The position numbers were made by a program, and so were the translations under genes. Source: Nocardioides luteus (GTDB lineage: Bacteria > Actinomycetota > Actinomycetes > Propionibacteriales > Nocardioidaceae). From it: a stretch of 64,000 nt of DNA. The stretch is taken from assembly GCF_015752315.1 (NCBI RefSeq), contig NZ_JADOVJ010000001.1, forward strand, positions 2,286,501-2,350,500. The letters are read 5' to 3'. Under the pieces are notes generated by a model. That model was not told where the DNA came from, did no database searches, and saw nothing but the letters and a program-made list of their open reading frames with translations. Below are positions 51,814 to 60,855 of the stretch, in pieces; within the stretch, counting starts at the first letter, position 1, and each line of letters starts with the position of its first letter.

Positions 51814-52979
51814 GAGAGGACCTCACCGAGGTTGGCGGCCACGCCTCGCCGGGCGCGGTCGAAGACGAAGCCGGTGGCGAGCAGGAGCACGCCGAGCATC
51901 AGGAAGAGGGTGGCGCCGGACATGATCGGCGCGAAGACCGCGAAGCTCTGCATGGTGGTGAAGACGACCAGCGCGCCCGTGGCGAGCACGACCAGCAGTG
52001 TCTGGTCGCGCACCGAGCCGTCGACGGCGACCGCACCGGCGACCACGACGTACACCGCGATGCTGACGAAGGCGGACAGCCACGCCTCGCCCGAGACGGA
52101 GCCGAGGTCGTCGACCTGCGGGTCCCAGGCCACCAGCGCGAGCCCGACCGGCACGATGAGCGCCGCGGCCAGCACCTCCCACCGCGACAGCCCGTCCGTA
52201 CCCACTGCCGCGGCTGCGACCAGGAGCCCCGCGATCACCAGCGCCACGAGGAGCGTGGGGCTCCACGCGAGGTCGCGGTCGCCGATCTGCGGGACGGCGG
52301 CGACGAAGAGGCCACCCAGGACGAGTACGCCGCCCGCCAGCCGCCACACCTGGGCGAAGGCCTCCTGGCCCCGGTCGTGCAGCGCGGCGATGGCCGTCGC
52401 GACCACCCCGCCGACCAGCACCGCGAAGACGCCGGCGAACGTGCTCTCGCTGCTCGCCACCACCTGCCAGTCGAACCAGATCATCGTGGTCGCGATGCCG
52501 ACGACCAGCGGCGCCAGGCCACTGCTCGCGTAGGCGTAGCCGAGGGCTCCGAGTCCCCAGATCCCCACCAGCGAAGGCTCGTACGCCGGTACCTGGAGGC
52601 TCTGCGCGGCCTGGAAGACGACGCCGCCGAAGCTCATCGCCGCGATGCCGCGGAGCGCGCCGCGCAGGGGCCGGGGGAGCGGGATCGTCTCCGCGGCGGC
52701 GGTGAAGGCGAGCCAGATGACGACGATCCCGACGAACCGGACCAGCGGGGTCAGTGCGTCCAGGTTGGTCGCGACGAGCCACACCAGCCCGACGCCGAGG
52801 AACGCGCCACCGAGGTAGGAGACGACCCGCGTGAGCGAGCCGGCTCGGGAGGCGACGTACTGCCTCTTGATCGTCGTCGCGGTGTCCCCGGTGAGGAGGC
52901 CCTCGCTCACCCAGCGGTCGATCTCGTCGTTCAGCCAGCCGAGCCGTCTCGGCGCGACGGGTCGTACGTCTGTGTCCAT
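51810..52979 (-). CDS. DUF2157 polytopic membrane protein
   Basis: 389 residues with about ten to eleven membrane segments after a soluble N-terminal helix pair (WLNDEIDRWVSEGLLTGDTA) typical of DUF2157. Overlaps the GDYXXLXY gene downstream, which suggests that the two act together. Function unknown. The following 169 nt before the next gene hold no clear feature. Confidence 0.8.
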   Translation of the reverse strand: MDTDVRPVAPRRLGWLNDEIDRWVSEGLLTGDTATTIKRQYVASRAGSLTRVVSYLGGAFLGVGLVWLVATNLDALTPLVRFVGIVVIWLAFTAAAETIPLPRPLRGALRGIAAMSFGGVVFQAAQSLQVPAYEPSLVGIWGLGALGYAYASSGLAPLVVGIATTMIWFDWQVVASSESTFAGVFAVLVGGVVATAIAALHDRGQEAFAQVWRLAGGVLVLGGLFVAAVPQIGDRDLAWSPTLLVALVIAGLLVAAAAVGTDGLSRWEVLAAALIVPVGLALVAWDPQVDDLGSVSGEAWLSAFVSIAVYVVVAGAVAVDGSVRDQTLLVVLATGALVVFTTMQSFAVFAPIMSGATLFLMLGVLLLATGFVFDRARRGVAANLGEVLS

Positions 52980-53148
52980 GTGACCATTGCAGCGGATCGT
53001 GGGCGAGCGGCGCGTGAGTCCAGGTACTCAACTCATCGGGTCCTGCGACCTTGACGCCTGCGGTCATTTCGGCTGCGCGGGCCGGGGCAGCGGCGATAGC
53101 CTTCGGATATCCGCGGGAAACGCCCGCGTGGTGTGGACGGAGTGACGC

Positions 53149-53355
53149 GTGGCAGCGTGGTTGTTGATCCTGGTCGGAGCAGCGGCACTCGTCGTCGCGG
53201 TCGCCGTCGTGGCTCTGATCTGGGTGCTCTCCGGTCGAGCCGAGCCAGGTGGCGTGATCAACCCGAACAACGACCCCGGCGTCCAGGCCGCACACGGTCA
53301 GGCCGAGCGGACCCACATCCAGCACAACTTCGGGGACGCCGGCCCCGGCTTCTGA
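53149..53355 (+). CDS. Small single-pass membrane protein
   Basis: 68 residues. One strongly hydrophobic segment (about residues 4-27) and a hydrophilic tail rich in Asn, Gln and His. GTG 53149 with GGAG upstream. No recognised family. Followed by another small membrane protein gene. Confidence 0.6.
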   Translation: MAAWLLILVGAAALVVAVAVVALIWVLSGRAEPGGVINPNNDPGVQAAHGQAERTHIQHNFGDAGPGF

Positions 53356-53372
53356 TCCTAAGGTTGAACGAC

Positions 53373-53714
53373 GTGGCAGACGACATGGGTCGCAAGGACA
53401 TCGAGGCGGGGTTGGAGACCCGCCATGAGCTGGGGGACGCCTTCGACGCCGAGCTGGTCGCCGGCTTCGCCGATCGCATCGAGAAGACCGTCCAGGAGCG
53501 GGTCGGGGCCACCGCCGCCGCCCGCACCCTCGCCGAGCGCAACGAGTCGCGCACCTCGGTCTTCCAGTTCGTGCTCGGCGCCGGGTCGGCCGTCGCCGGC
53601 ATCCCGATCAGCATCACCCTCGGTGTCACCGACAACCTCGGCGCCCTGGTGATCTCCTGGGTGGGTATCGTCGGCGTGAACGTCGCCCACGCGCTGCGTA
53701 CGCGCAAGCGCTGA
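53373..53714 (+). CDS. Small membrane protein, unknown
   Basis: 113 residues. A charged N-terminal half (helical, ending NESRTS) and two membrane segments near 65-105. The GTG at 53373 or ATG at 53385 may be the start. No recognised family. 17 nt after the previous small gene, likely cotranscribed. Confidence 0.6.
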   Translation: MADDMGRKDIEAGLETRHELGDAFDAELVAGFADRIEKTVQERVGATAAARTLAERNESRTSVFQFVLGAGSAVAGIPISITLGVTDNLGALVISWVGIVGVNVAHALRTRKR

Positions 53715-53744
53715 TGCGGGGGTGACAGCCCGACCGAGCGAGCC

Positions 53745-53996
53745 TCAGGGCGCGGTGGTGGGAGCCGGGGTGCGCTGAGGTCGCTGCTGCCGCCACTCAC
53801 GTGCGCTGGACACGTAGATGGCGGAGTTGAGGACCACGCCGAGCAGGAAGCCGAACTGCCCTGTCACGAGGGCGAAGGCGGTCCAGGGGATCTGGGTGAT
53901 GAGCAGGAAGTGCTGCGCCCACCAGACCTTCCTGCCGACGAGCGCCGTTCCGGCGACTCCGAGAAGGGTCAAGGCGTAGGACCAGAGATCGGTCAC
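53745..53996 (-). CDS. Small membrane protein, unknown
   Basis: 83 residues, two or three hydrophobic segments and a basic, Gln/Pro-rich C-terminal tail. GTG 53996 is the start. No recognised family. 136 nt without visible features separate it from the methyltransferase gene. Confidence 0.55.
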   Translation of the reverse strand: MTDLWSYALTLLGVAGTALVGRKVWWAQHFLLITQIPWTAFALVTGQFGFLLGVVLNSAIYVSSAREWRQQRPQRTPAPTTAP

Positions 53997-54132
53997 GAGG
54001 GTGCGAAGGCTTTCTCAAACGTGCATGCGGTGGCCCGGGTTCGCTGGTCCCGAGTTGCGGCGAAGATTCGCTTGGTAGAAATCTTGACGGCTGCGGCTGG
54101 GTATCGTCAAAGTGACGCGAATGTGCGTCGCA

Positions 54133-54753
54133 TCACGCCGAAGCGCGCCCCGCGGACACGTATCCCCACGGCTTGGAGAGGGCCGGGCCGGGGAGGTAGT
54201 CCTGCTGGAGGAGCTCGACCCGGAATCCCTGGTCGGCCAGGAGTTCCGGGATGTCTCGAGTGAGGTGGCAGCCGCCGAAGAGGCGTTGCTGGAGGCCGTC
54301 GAGGCGATGCTGCCAGCGGGCGACCGCGGGGTCGGGGGAGAGGCCGTGCTCGGCGAAGCCGATGGACCCGCCCGGACGCAGGACCCGGCGCAGCTCCGCG
54401 AGCGCGCCCGCGACGTCGGGGATGGTGCACAGCGAGAAGGTGACCAGCCCCGTGTCGACCGAGGCGTCGGCGAGCGGGAGCCGGGCGCCGTCGAGGCCGA
54501 CGCGGCTCACCGGGACCGAGGAGCCGGCACGCCGTGTCGCGGAGAGCTCCCAGGCGACGTCGGAGGGCTCGACGGCGACGATCTCGGTGACCTCGGGCGG
54601 ATAGAGCCCGATGTTGCTGCCGCTGCCGAAGCCGACCTCGACGACCTGGCCGCGGAGACCGTCGCAGGCCTGCTCGCGCAGCGGCTCGAGCTGCGGGAGA
54701 CCGCAGGTGCGGTCCACGATGTGGGGCACCACCCGGGTCTCCCAGAGTCCCAT
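54133..54753 (-). CDS. Class I SAM-dependent methyltransferase
   Basis: 206 residues with the UbiE/COQ5-like Rossmann fold. AdoMet motif VVEVGFGSGSN (about 37-47), VAVEPS acidic loop, and LRRVLRPGGSIGF. Substrate unknown. The start is 6 nt after the stop of the GNAT gene, so they are cotranscribed. Confidence 0.8.
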   Translation of the reverse strand: MGLWETRVVPHIVDRTCGLPQLEPLREQACDGLRGQVVEVGFGSGSNIGLYPPEVTEIVAVEPSDVAWELSATRRAGSSVPVSRVGLDGARLPLADASVDTGLVTFSLCTIPDVAGALAELRRVLRPGGSIGFAEHGLSPDPAVARWQHRLDGLQQRLFGGCHLTRDIPELLADQGFRVELLQQDYLPGPALSKPWGYVSAGRASA

Positions 54754-54759
54754 GAGAGC

Positions 54760-55386
54760 TCACTCCTCCATCTCGCCGGTCCACTGGACCCCGAGGAGCA
54801 GCGTGTCCTCGGTCTCGGCGATCGTCGTGAACCCCACGCGCCGGTAGAACCCGACCGCGCGGGTGTTGGCCGTGCTGACGCCGAGGTGGGCACCGCGTAC
54901 GCCGGCGACGTGGAAGGCGCCGAGCATCATCCCGATCAGCTCCTTGCCCACGCCTTGGCCCTGGGCGCGGGGGAGCAGGTTGATGTGCAGATGCGCCGGG
55001 TACTCGCTCAACAGCTCGCCGGGCGTACGCACCGGCCGATGGATCAGGGAGCGCAGCCGGGCGTTCCAGTCGGTGCGGTCGTGGTCGGGGCCGGGATCCG
55101 GGTTGACCACCCGCAGCGCGGGCCACCAGTCCTCCTCGCACTCCTTCTCGAAGGCGCGGGTGAACGGGGTGCCGACGACGTAGCCCACGACGCCCTCGGA
55201 GTCGACCGCCACGAAACCGAGCCCGAGACGCAGGACGATGTAGGGAGCGGCGTAGATGTTCCCGGGCAGCCGGGGGTCGTCGTAGAACTCGGTGGCGTCC
55301 TCGCCCGATGCTCCGGTCAGCAGACAGATCGAGAAGAGATCGTCGAGGTCGTCGGCGGTGGCCCGCCGGATCTCAGGAGTGCCCAT
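54760..55386 (-). CDS. GNAT N-acetyltransferase
   Basis: 208 residues. The acetyl-CoA-binding motif A is [11 protein letters not shown] (about residues 141-151), with the [13 protein letters not shown] region following. A single GNAT domain preceded by about 60 residues that carry the acceptor pocket. Acceptor unknown. Divergent from dop, whose promoter palindrome lies in the 200-nt gap. Confidence 0.85.
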   Translation of the reverse strand: MGTPEIRRATADDLDDLFSICLLTGASGEDATEFYDDPRLPGNIYAAPYIVLRLGLGFVAVDSEGVVGYVVGTPFTRAFEKECEEDWWPALRVVNPDPGPDHDRTDWNARLRSLIHRPVRTPGELLSEYPAHLHINLLPRAQGQGVGKELIGMMLGAFHVAGVRGAHLGVSTANTRAVGFYRRVGFTTIAETEDTLLLGVQWTGEMEE

Positions 55387-55548
55387 GCCCCAACCTCACC
55401 ATGACCCGCCTCCGCCGTCGCCGCCAGGCCAGACCTCGGAGGCGACCGGCGGCCACGTACCCGCGGACATGGCGTTTCACAAGCGGTCTCCTCCCGGTGC
55501 CGCCCAGCCGAACAACCTCGGGCAACCTCAGCGTGGCGTATGGATGCT

Positions 55549-55568
55549 CACGTGCACTCGTGCACGTG
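55549..55568. promoter_or_regulatory. Perfect 20-bp palindrome over the dop promoter
   Basis: Nine-base arms CACGTGCAC and GTGCACGTG separated by TC. It spans the expected -35 position for the -10 box at 55574-55579 and ends 18 nt before the dop start, as a repressor operator would. The binding protein is unknown. Confidence 0.55.
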
Positions 55569-55573
55569 GCCGG

Positions 55574-55579
55574 TAGCCT
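55574..55579 (+). promoter_or_regulatory. Candidate leaderless -10 box of dop
   Basis: TAGCCT, 7 nt before ATG 55587; the same hexamer serves trmI. Confidence 0.45.
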
Positions 55580-55586
55580 TGCAGGC

Positions 55587-57098
55587 ATGAGCGTACGACG
55601 GGTGATGGGCACGGAGGTCGAATACGGAATTTCCGTGGCCGGACAGCCCCAGGCCAACCCGATGGTGGCCTCGAGCCAGGTCGTCAATGCGTACGCATCC
55701 TCGACCCTGAGGGCGAGGAGAGCGCGCTGGGACTTCGAGGAGGAGTCACCGCTGCGCGACGCGCGCGGCTTCGACATGTCACGGCAGGTGGCCGATCCCA
55801 GCCAGCTCACCGACGAGGATCTCGGGCTGGCCAACGTCATCCTCACCAACGGCGCCCGGCTCTACGTCGACCACGCCCACCCGGAGTTCTCCTGCCCCGA
55901 GGTGACCAACCCGCTCGACGCGGTGCGCTGGGACAAGGCCGGCGAGCAGGTCATGCTCGACGCCTCCCGCGCGGCCGCGCGGCTGCCGGGCAACCCGCAG
56001 ATCCACCTCTACAAGAACAACACCGACAACAAGGGCGTCTCCTACGGCGCGCACGAGAACTACCTCATGCGCCGGAGCACCGCCTTCGCCGACATCGTCA
56101 AGCACCTGACCCCGTTCTTCGTCTCCCGGCAGGTCTTCGCCGGTGCCGGCCGGGTCGGGATCGGCCAGGAGCGCCCCAAGCACGGCTTCCAGATCTCCCA
56201 GCGCGCCGACTTCTTCGAGGTCGAGGTCGGCCTGGAGACGACGCTGAAGCGGCCGATCATCAACACCCGTGACGAGCCCCACGCCGACCCGGAGAAGTAC
56301 CGCCGCCTCCACGTCATCCTCGGCGACGCCAACCTGGCCGAGGTCTCGACCTACCTCAAGGTCGGGAGTACGTCGCTGGTGCTCGCCATGATCGAGGACG
56401 GCTACATCACCCGCGATCTCAGCGTCGACGGCCCGGTCTCGGCCCTGCGCGCGGTCTCCCACGACCCCACGCTGAAGACCCTGATCACGCTCAAGGACGG
56501 TCGCAAGCTGACCGGTGTCCAGCTGCAGATGGAGTATCTGGACCTGGCCAAGAAGTTCGTCCAGGAGCGCTACGGCTCCGACGCGGACCACCAGACCAAG
56601 GACGTCCTGGAGCGCTGGGAGTCGGTGCTCGACCGGCTCGAGCGCGACCCGATGGAGTGCGCCAACGAGCTCGACTGGGTGGCGAAATACAAGCTGCTGC
56701 TCGGCTACCGCGACCGTGACGGCCTGGAGTGGGACGACCCCAAGCTCCACCTCATCGACCTGCAGTACGCCGACATCCGCCCGGAGAAGGGGCTCTACCA
56801 CCGTCTCGTCCGGGCCGGCCGGATCGAGCGTCTGCTGACCGACGACCTGGTCGAGAAGGCGATGCACGACCCGCCCACCGACACCCGCGCCTACTTCCGC
56901 GGTCGCTGCCTGGAGAAGTACTCCGAGAACGTCGCCGCGGCCAGCTGGGACTCGGTCATCTTCGACCTGCCCGGGCGCGAGTCGCTGCAGCGGGTGCCGA
57001 CGATCGACCCCTTGCGGGGGACCAAGAAGCACGTGGGCGGGCTCCTCGACTCCTCGGACACCGCGGTCGACCTGTTCAACCGGCTGACCGGTTCCTGA
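55587..57098 (+). CDS. dop: Pup deamidase/depupylase Dop
   Basis: Deamidates the C-terminal glutamine of Pup to glutamate and removes Pup from substrates; 503 residues of the glutamine-synthetase-like fold shared with Paf[10 protein letters not shown] carries the metal-binding glutamates, [16 protein letters not shown] is the family core, and the segment around 42-62 ([12 protein letters not shown]) matches the Dop-specific loop that PafA lacks. ATG 55587 has no ribosome site. Pup follows after 116 nt with its own promoter candidate. Confidence 0.97.
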   Translation: MSVRRVMGTEVEYGISVAGQPQANPMVASSQVVNAYASSTLRARRARWDFEEESPLRDARGFDMSRQVADPSQLTDEDLGLANVILTNGARLYVDHAHPEFSCPEVTNPLDAVRWDKAGEQVMLDASRAAARLPGNPQIHLYKNNTDNKGVSYGAHENYLMRRSTAFADIVKHLTPFFVSRQVFAGAGRVGIGQERPKHGFQISQRADFFEVEVGLETTLKRPIINTRDEPHADPEKYRRLHVILGDANLAEVSTYLKVGSTSLVLAMIEDGYITRDLSVDGPVSALRAVSHDPTLKTLITLKDGRKLTGVQLQMEYLDLAKKFVQERYGSDADHQTKDVLERWESVLDRLERDPMECANELDWVAKYKLLLGYRDRDGLEWDDPKLHLIDLQYADIRPEKGLYHRLVRAGRIERLLTDDLVEKAMHDPPTDTRAYFRGRCLEKYSENVAAASWDSVIFDLPGRESLQRVPTIDPLRGTKKHVGGLLDSSDTAVDLFNRLTGS

Positions 57099-57202
57099 TC
57101 CGTAGATCACGACCGTGCCACATCTCGGTCCAACGTCCGACTTCTGCTTCCTCCCGTAGCGAAATCGGGCATTGTTTCCTCAGGTTTGTCGGTGCTAGTG
57201 GA

Positions 57203-57208
57203 TAGGTT
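57203..57208 (+). promoter_or_regulatory. Candidate leaderless -10 box of pup
   Basis: TAGGTT, 6 nt before ATG 57215. TAGTGG at 57196-57201 with TTGTTT at 57172-57177 (18-nt spacer) is the alternative. Confidence 0.35.
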
Positions 57209-57214
57209 GAAGAC

Positions 57215-57412
57215 ATGGCACAGGAGCAGAAGCAGCCGAAGAAGTCCTCCGAGACGGAGGAGTCCGTCGAGACCGCGCCCGAGACCGATGTGAACGAGCG
57301 CAAGGAAGCGCTCGACTCCGATGTCGACGACATCCTGGACGAGATCGACGACGTCCTGGAGACCAACGCCGAGGACTTCGTGAAGTCCTTCATCCAGAAG
57401 GGCGGGCAGTAG
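57215..57412 (+). CDS. pup: Prokaryotic ubiquitin-like protein Pup (GGQ form)
   Basis: Protein tag of 65 residues. It is acidic, largely disordered and ends in KGGQ; the terminal glutamine must be deamidated by Dop before PafA ligates it to lysines. The segment around DDILDEIDDVLETNAEDFV is the helix that binds the Mpa coiled coil. prcB begins 3 nt after the stop, so pup, prcB and prcA are cotranscribed. Confidence 0.98.
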   Translation: MAQEQKQPKKSSETEESVETAPETDVNERKEALDSDVDDILDEIDDVLETNAEDFVKSFIQKGGQ

Positions 57413-57415
57413 CAG

Positions 57416-58252
57416 ATGTCGGAGTCCCGCATCCCGGCGGCCTACATGACGCCGGGTACCTCGTCCTTTGCCGATTTCCTGACCGCCCAGTCGCCAGAGC
57501 TGCTCCCGGGGCACAACCCGGTCTCGGGCAACCTGGGCGACATCGCCCCGCACGGCACCACGATCGTCGCGGCCACCTTCCCCGGTGGCGTGATCATCGC
57601 CGGTGACCGGCGCGCGACCCAGGGCAACCTGATCGCCGAGCGCGACATGCGCAAGGTGTTCCCGGCCGACGAATACTCCGCGGTCGGCATCGCCGGCTCG
57701 GCGGGCCTCGCGGTCGAGCTGGTCAAGCTCTTCCAGACCGAGCTGGAGCACTACGAGAAGATCGAGGGCACCACGCTCTCCATCGAGGGCAAGGCCAGCC
57801 GCCTCTCCGCGCTCGTGCGCGGCAACCTTGCGATGGCCATGCAGGGCCTGGTCGTGGTGCCGCTCTTCGTCGGGTTCGACCCCGACGCGGGCGTGGGCAA
57901 GATCTACGGCTACGACCCGACCGGCGGCCGCTACGAGCAGACCGGATACGCCGGTGTCGGCTCGGGCTCGCTGTTCGCCAAGGGCGCGCTCAAGAAGCTC
58001 TACCGGACCGACCTCGACGAGGACACCCTGGTCGCGGTCCTGGTCCAGGCGCTCTACGACGCGGCCGACGACGACTCGGCCACCGGTGGCCCCGACCTGT
58101 CCCGCAAGCTGTTCCCGCTGGTGCACGTGATCACGGCCGACGGCGGGCGCACCCTGCCCGACGCCGATGTCGCGGCCGTCGCGGAGTCTGTCATCGCCGG
58201 GAGGCTCCAGCGGCCCGACGGTCCCATCGCCGAGCTGGAGGGTCGCCCATGA
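57416..58252 (+). CDS. prcB: Proteasome beta subunit PrcB
   Basis: Catalytic subunit of the 20S core; 278 residues. A 47-residue propeptide ends at HG and exposes the nucleophile T48 ([11 protein letters not shown]); D64 in GDRRAT and K80 in MRKVF complete the active site, and GSAG follows. The end overlaps the prcA start by 4 nt. ATG 57416 is 3 nt after the pup stop. Confidence 0.97.
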   Translation: MSESRIPAAYMTPGTSSFADFLTAQSPELLPGHNPVSGNLGDIAPHGTTIVAATFPGGVIIAGDRRATQGNLIAERDMRKVFPADEYSAVGIAGSAGLAVELVKLFQTELEHYEKIEGTTLSIEGKASRLSALVRGNLAMAMQGLVVVPLFVGFDPDAGVGKIYGYDPTGGRYEQTGYAGVGSGSLFAKGALKKLYRTDLDEDTLVAVLVQALYDAADDDSATGGPDLSRKLFPLVHVITADGGRTLPDADVAAVAESVIAGRLQRPDGPIAELEGRP

Positions 58253-59091
58253 GCACTCCGTTCTATGTGAGTCCCGAGCAGCTGATGCGCGACCGCGCGG
58301 ACTTCGCGCGCAAGGGCATCTCCCGGGGCCGCGCCCTGGTCTCGCTGCAGTACGCGGACGGCATCGTGTTCGCCTCCGAGAACCCCTCGGCGGCGCTGCA
58401 CAAGGTCAGCGAGATCTACGACCGGATCGCCTTCGCCGCGGTCGGGCGCTACAACGAGTTCGAGAACCTCCGCATCGCCGGGGTTCGGCTGGCCGACATG
58501 CGCGGCTACGCCTACGACCGGCGCGACGTCACCGGTCGTGGCCTGGCCAACGCCTACGCCCAGACCCTCGGCACCATCTTCTCCTCGGGCGGGGAGAAGC
58601 CCTACGAGGTCGAGCTGTTCGTCGGCGAGATCGGGGACACCGCGGAGGCCGACCAGCTCTACCGGCTGACCTACGACGGCCAGGTCGTCGACGAGCACGG
58701 CTTCGCCGCCATCGGCGGTGCGGCCGAGGCGGTCGGCGGCTACCTCAAGGAGCGCTACACCGAGGGCGCCACCCTCGAGGACGCCATCAAGCTGGCCGTG
58801 GCGGCGCTCGGCCACACCGACACCGACGACCGCGAGATCGCCGCCAAGGACCTCGAGGTCGCGGTCCTCGACCGCACGCGCACGCAGCCGCGCAAGTTCC
58901 GCAGGATCCGGCCGGCGACGCTGGTCGAGATCCTCGGCTCCGCGACCGCGACCCCGCAGGTCGAGGAGGCGAAGCCCGCCGCGGTCGAGGCGCCTGCCGA
59001 GAAGCCCGCGGAGAAGCCCGTCGACCAGGCGCCGCTGGCGCCGCCGGCCGACGACGACGGCGAGCCGCCGATCGCTCCGCCGCTCGACTGA
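58249..59091 (+). CDS. prcA: Proteasome alpha subunit PrcA
   Basis: Outer-ring, non-catalytic subunit that gates the core; 280 residues. [20 protein letters not shown] is the gating N-terminus and [13 protein letters not shown] follows. The last 45 residues are a low-complexity tail rich in Pro, Ala and Glu/Asp that does not belong to the folded core. ATGA overlap with prcB. A 19-bp terminator follows at 59100. Confidence 0.97.
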   Translation: MSTPFYVSPEQLMRDRADFARKGISRGRALVSLQYADGIVFASENPSAALHKVSEIYDRIAFAAVGRYNEFENLRIAGVRLADMRGYAYDRRDVTGRGLANAYAQTLGTIFSSGGEKPYEVELFVGEIGDTAEADQLYRLTYDGQVVDEHGFAAIGGAAEAVGGYLKERYTEGATLEDAIKLAVAALGHTDTDDREIAAKDLEVAVLDRTRTQPRKFRRIRPATLVEILGSATATPQVEEAKPAAVEAPAEKPAEKPVDQAPLAPPADDDGEPPIAPPLD

Positions 59092-59099
59092 CACGAGGA

Positions 59100-59145
59100 G
59101 CCGGGGAGTCTCGGGCGCGATCAGATGCGCCCGAGACTCCCCGGC
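59100..59145. terminator. Strong bidirectional terminator after prcA
   Basis: Perfect 19-bp stem: the arms 59100-59118 (beginning GCCGGGGAGTC) and 59127-59145 are exact reverse complements around an 8-nt loop. It lies between the convergent prcA and DMT transporter genes and can serve both. Confidence 0.85.
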
Positions 59146-59153
59146 TTCGTGTT

Positions 59154-60044
59154 CTACCCGATCTGTCCGAGACCGGCGATCGCGACCAGGATCAGCGCGA
59201 CCCCGGCGACCGCCGGCCCGGCAAGACGCTCGCCGAGGACCGCTGCGGCGGCGATCGCGGCGGCGACAGGCTCCATCAGGCTGGCCACGGTGGCCGCGCT
59301 GCTGCGGGTGGTGCGCAGCCCGGCATAGAGCAGCCCGTACGCCAGCGCCATCGTCGCGACACCGAGATAGACCAGCCAGGCCCACACCGTCACCGAGGAG
59401 GAGCCGAGCGTCCCGCCGCCGAGCAGTGCCAGCGGTGCCAGGACCAGGGCACCGACGCAGGTTGCGCCGGTGGTCACCAGCAGCGGGCTGCGCTGCTGAG
59501 CGAGCGGACGTCCGACCGCAGTGGTGAGCGCGTAGGCGGATCCGGACGCGATCGCGAGCAGCACCCCGGTCATCGGCCGCTCGCCGCCGGCCCCGCTGCC
59601 GGCGTAGGCCGAGGCGAGGACCAGTCCGGTCAGCGCGGTCGCCAGCACCACGAGCTGTCGGCGGGTGGGCCGCTGTCGTGCCGCGATGGCCTCACCGGCC
59701 AGCAGGATCGCGGGGGCGATTCCGAGGCTGACCACGGTGGACACGGTCACGCCGACGGCGACCACGGAGCCGAAGTAGAGAGCCTGGTACAGGCCCGTGG
59801 CGGCACCGACGATCACGGTGCGGAGGTCGAGACGAAGGTCGCGCAGGCGGCCGACGAGGGCAAGGACGGCGAGCAGCACGGCCGCTGCGATCAGCATCCG
59901 GTAGGCGCTCACCGTAAGCACCGACATCGGCGTGATCGAACGGACGATCTGAAGGACGAGGCCGCCGGTGCCCCACAGGACCCCGGCGAGGCAGATCTGG
60001 ACGAGCCCGAGACGGGCCCCGAAATGGGTGCAGAGAGTGGACAT
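59154..60044 (-). CDS. DMT-family (EamA) transporter
   Basis: 296 residues, about ten membrane segments in two EamA repeats of five, with LAGVLWGTGGLVLQIV starting the first. Family members export metabolites such as amino acids; the substrate is not readable. I chose ATG 60044, as the longer frame to 60095 is poor. It sits between prcA and pafA and is not part of the proteasome system. The 226 nt upstream hold no clear feature. Confidence 0.85.
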   Translation of the reverse strand: MSTLCTHFGARLGLVQICLAGVLWGTGGLVLQIVRSITPMSVLTVSAYRMLIAAAVLLAVLALVGRLRDLRLDLRTVIVGAATGLYQALYFGSVVAVGVTVSTVVSLGIAPAILLAGEAIAARQRPTRRQLVVLATALTGLVLASAYAGSGAGGERPMTGVLLAIASGSAYALTTAVGRPLAQQRSPLLVTTGATCVGALVLAPLALLGGGTLGSSSVTVWAWLVYLGVATMALAYGLLYAGLRTTRSSAATVASLMEPVAAAIAAAAVLGERLAGPAVAGVALILVAIAGLGQIG

Positions 60045-60270
60045 CGAAGAGGTGCTCCAGGTTCGACAGGACGAAGAGGGCAGCGTCTGGAGCACGCCGA
60101 GGAGAGCCGATCCACGCTCGCAGCGTCAGATCGGCGAGGCCGCTCCGGTCAGACGACCGGCGGCGGAAGCAGGCCGAGGTGCTTCGAGGTCATGGCGGGA
60201 AGTGTGTCACACGCCGCGGCGCCCAGGCTCGGCCTTTTCTGCGGCCGTCTTTTGGGGGTGACCTCCCGGG

Positions 60271-60711
60271 TCAGCCGATCCGATCCGAGAGCGAGACGAC
60301 GATGCCCTCCGGCCCACGCACGTACGCCATCCGCACCACGTTCTCGTAGACGCCGACGCCCCCGACGAGGCCGTAGCCGTCGGCAGCCACCCGTTCGAGG
60401 ACCGCGTCCAGGTCGTCGACCTCGAAGCAGACGTTGCGCAGGCCCAGCTCGTTGGCCATCGCCTCGGGTGAGCCGGGCACGTGGTCGGGACGTACGAACC
60501 GGGCGAGCTCGAGCGCCGTCCCGCCGCCCGGCGGCCGCAGCATGACCACCTCGCAGCGGGCGCCGGGGATCCCGCAGACGGTGTCGATGAACTCGCCTTC
60601 GACGAAGGTGCGCCCCTCGATCTCCAGGCCCAGCGCGACGAAGAAGTCCGTGGCCCTCTCGATGTCGGCGACGGTGACGCCGATGTGGTCGAACCGCAAC
60701 AGGTGTGTCAT
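60271..60711 (-). CDS. VOC-family (glyoxalase/dioxygenase-like) protein
   Basis: 146 residues, two beta-alpha-beta-beta-beta repeats. Metal ligand candidates: H in LRFDHIGVTV, E in TALELARF, and E in CFEVDDLDAV. Likely a metal-dependent isomerase, epimerase or resistance enzyme; role unknown. GAGG 9 nt upstream favours ATG 60711 over ATG 60720. Divergent from pafA. Confidence 0.8.
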   Translation of the reverse strand: MTHLLRFDHIGVTVADIERATDFFVALGLEIEGRTFVEGEFIDTVCGIPGARCEVVMLRPPGGGTALELARFVRPDHVPGSPEAMANELGLRNVCFEVDDLDAVLERVAADGYGLVGGVGVYENVVRMAYVRGPEGIVVSLSDRIG

Positions 60712-60843
60712 GACTGCCATCCTCGTACTCTGCTCGACGTTGTGACGGACGCCTCCGGCAGCGGAACGGAGCCCGCGTGCCGGTGAGCGGCGCGGCTCGC
60801 CGTGTCGTACCTGCGAACGCCTCCGCGGTGACCGCCGACCGTC

Positions 60844-60849
60844 TAGGGT
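60844..60849 (+). promoter_or_regulatory. Candidate leaderless -10 box of pafA
   Basis: TAGGGT, 6 nt before ATG 60856. Confidence 0.45.
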
Positions 60850-60855
60850 TTCAGT

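Noticed and set aside
16092..55586. Integrative element with att sites
   Set aside because: No integrase, transposase, tRNA or matching direct repeats were seen at the edges.
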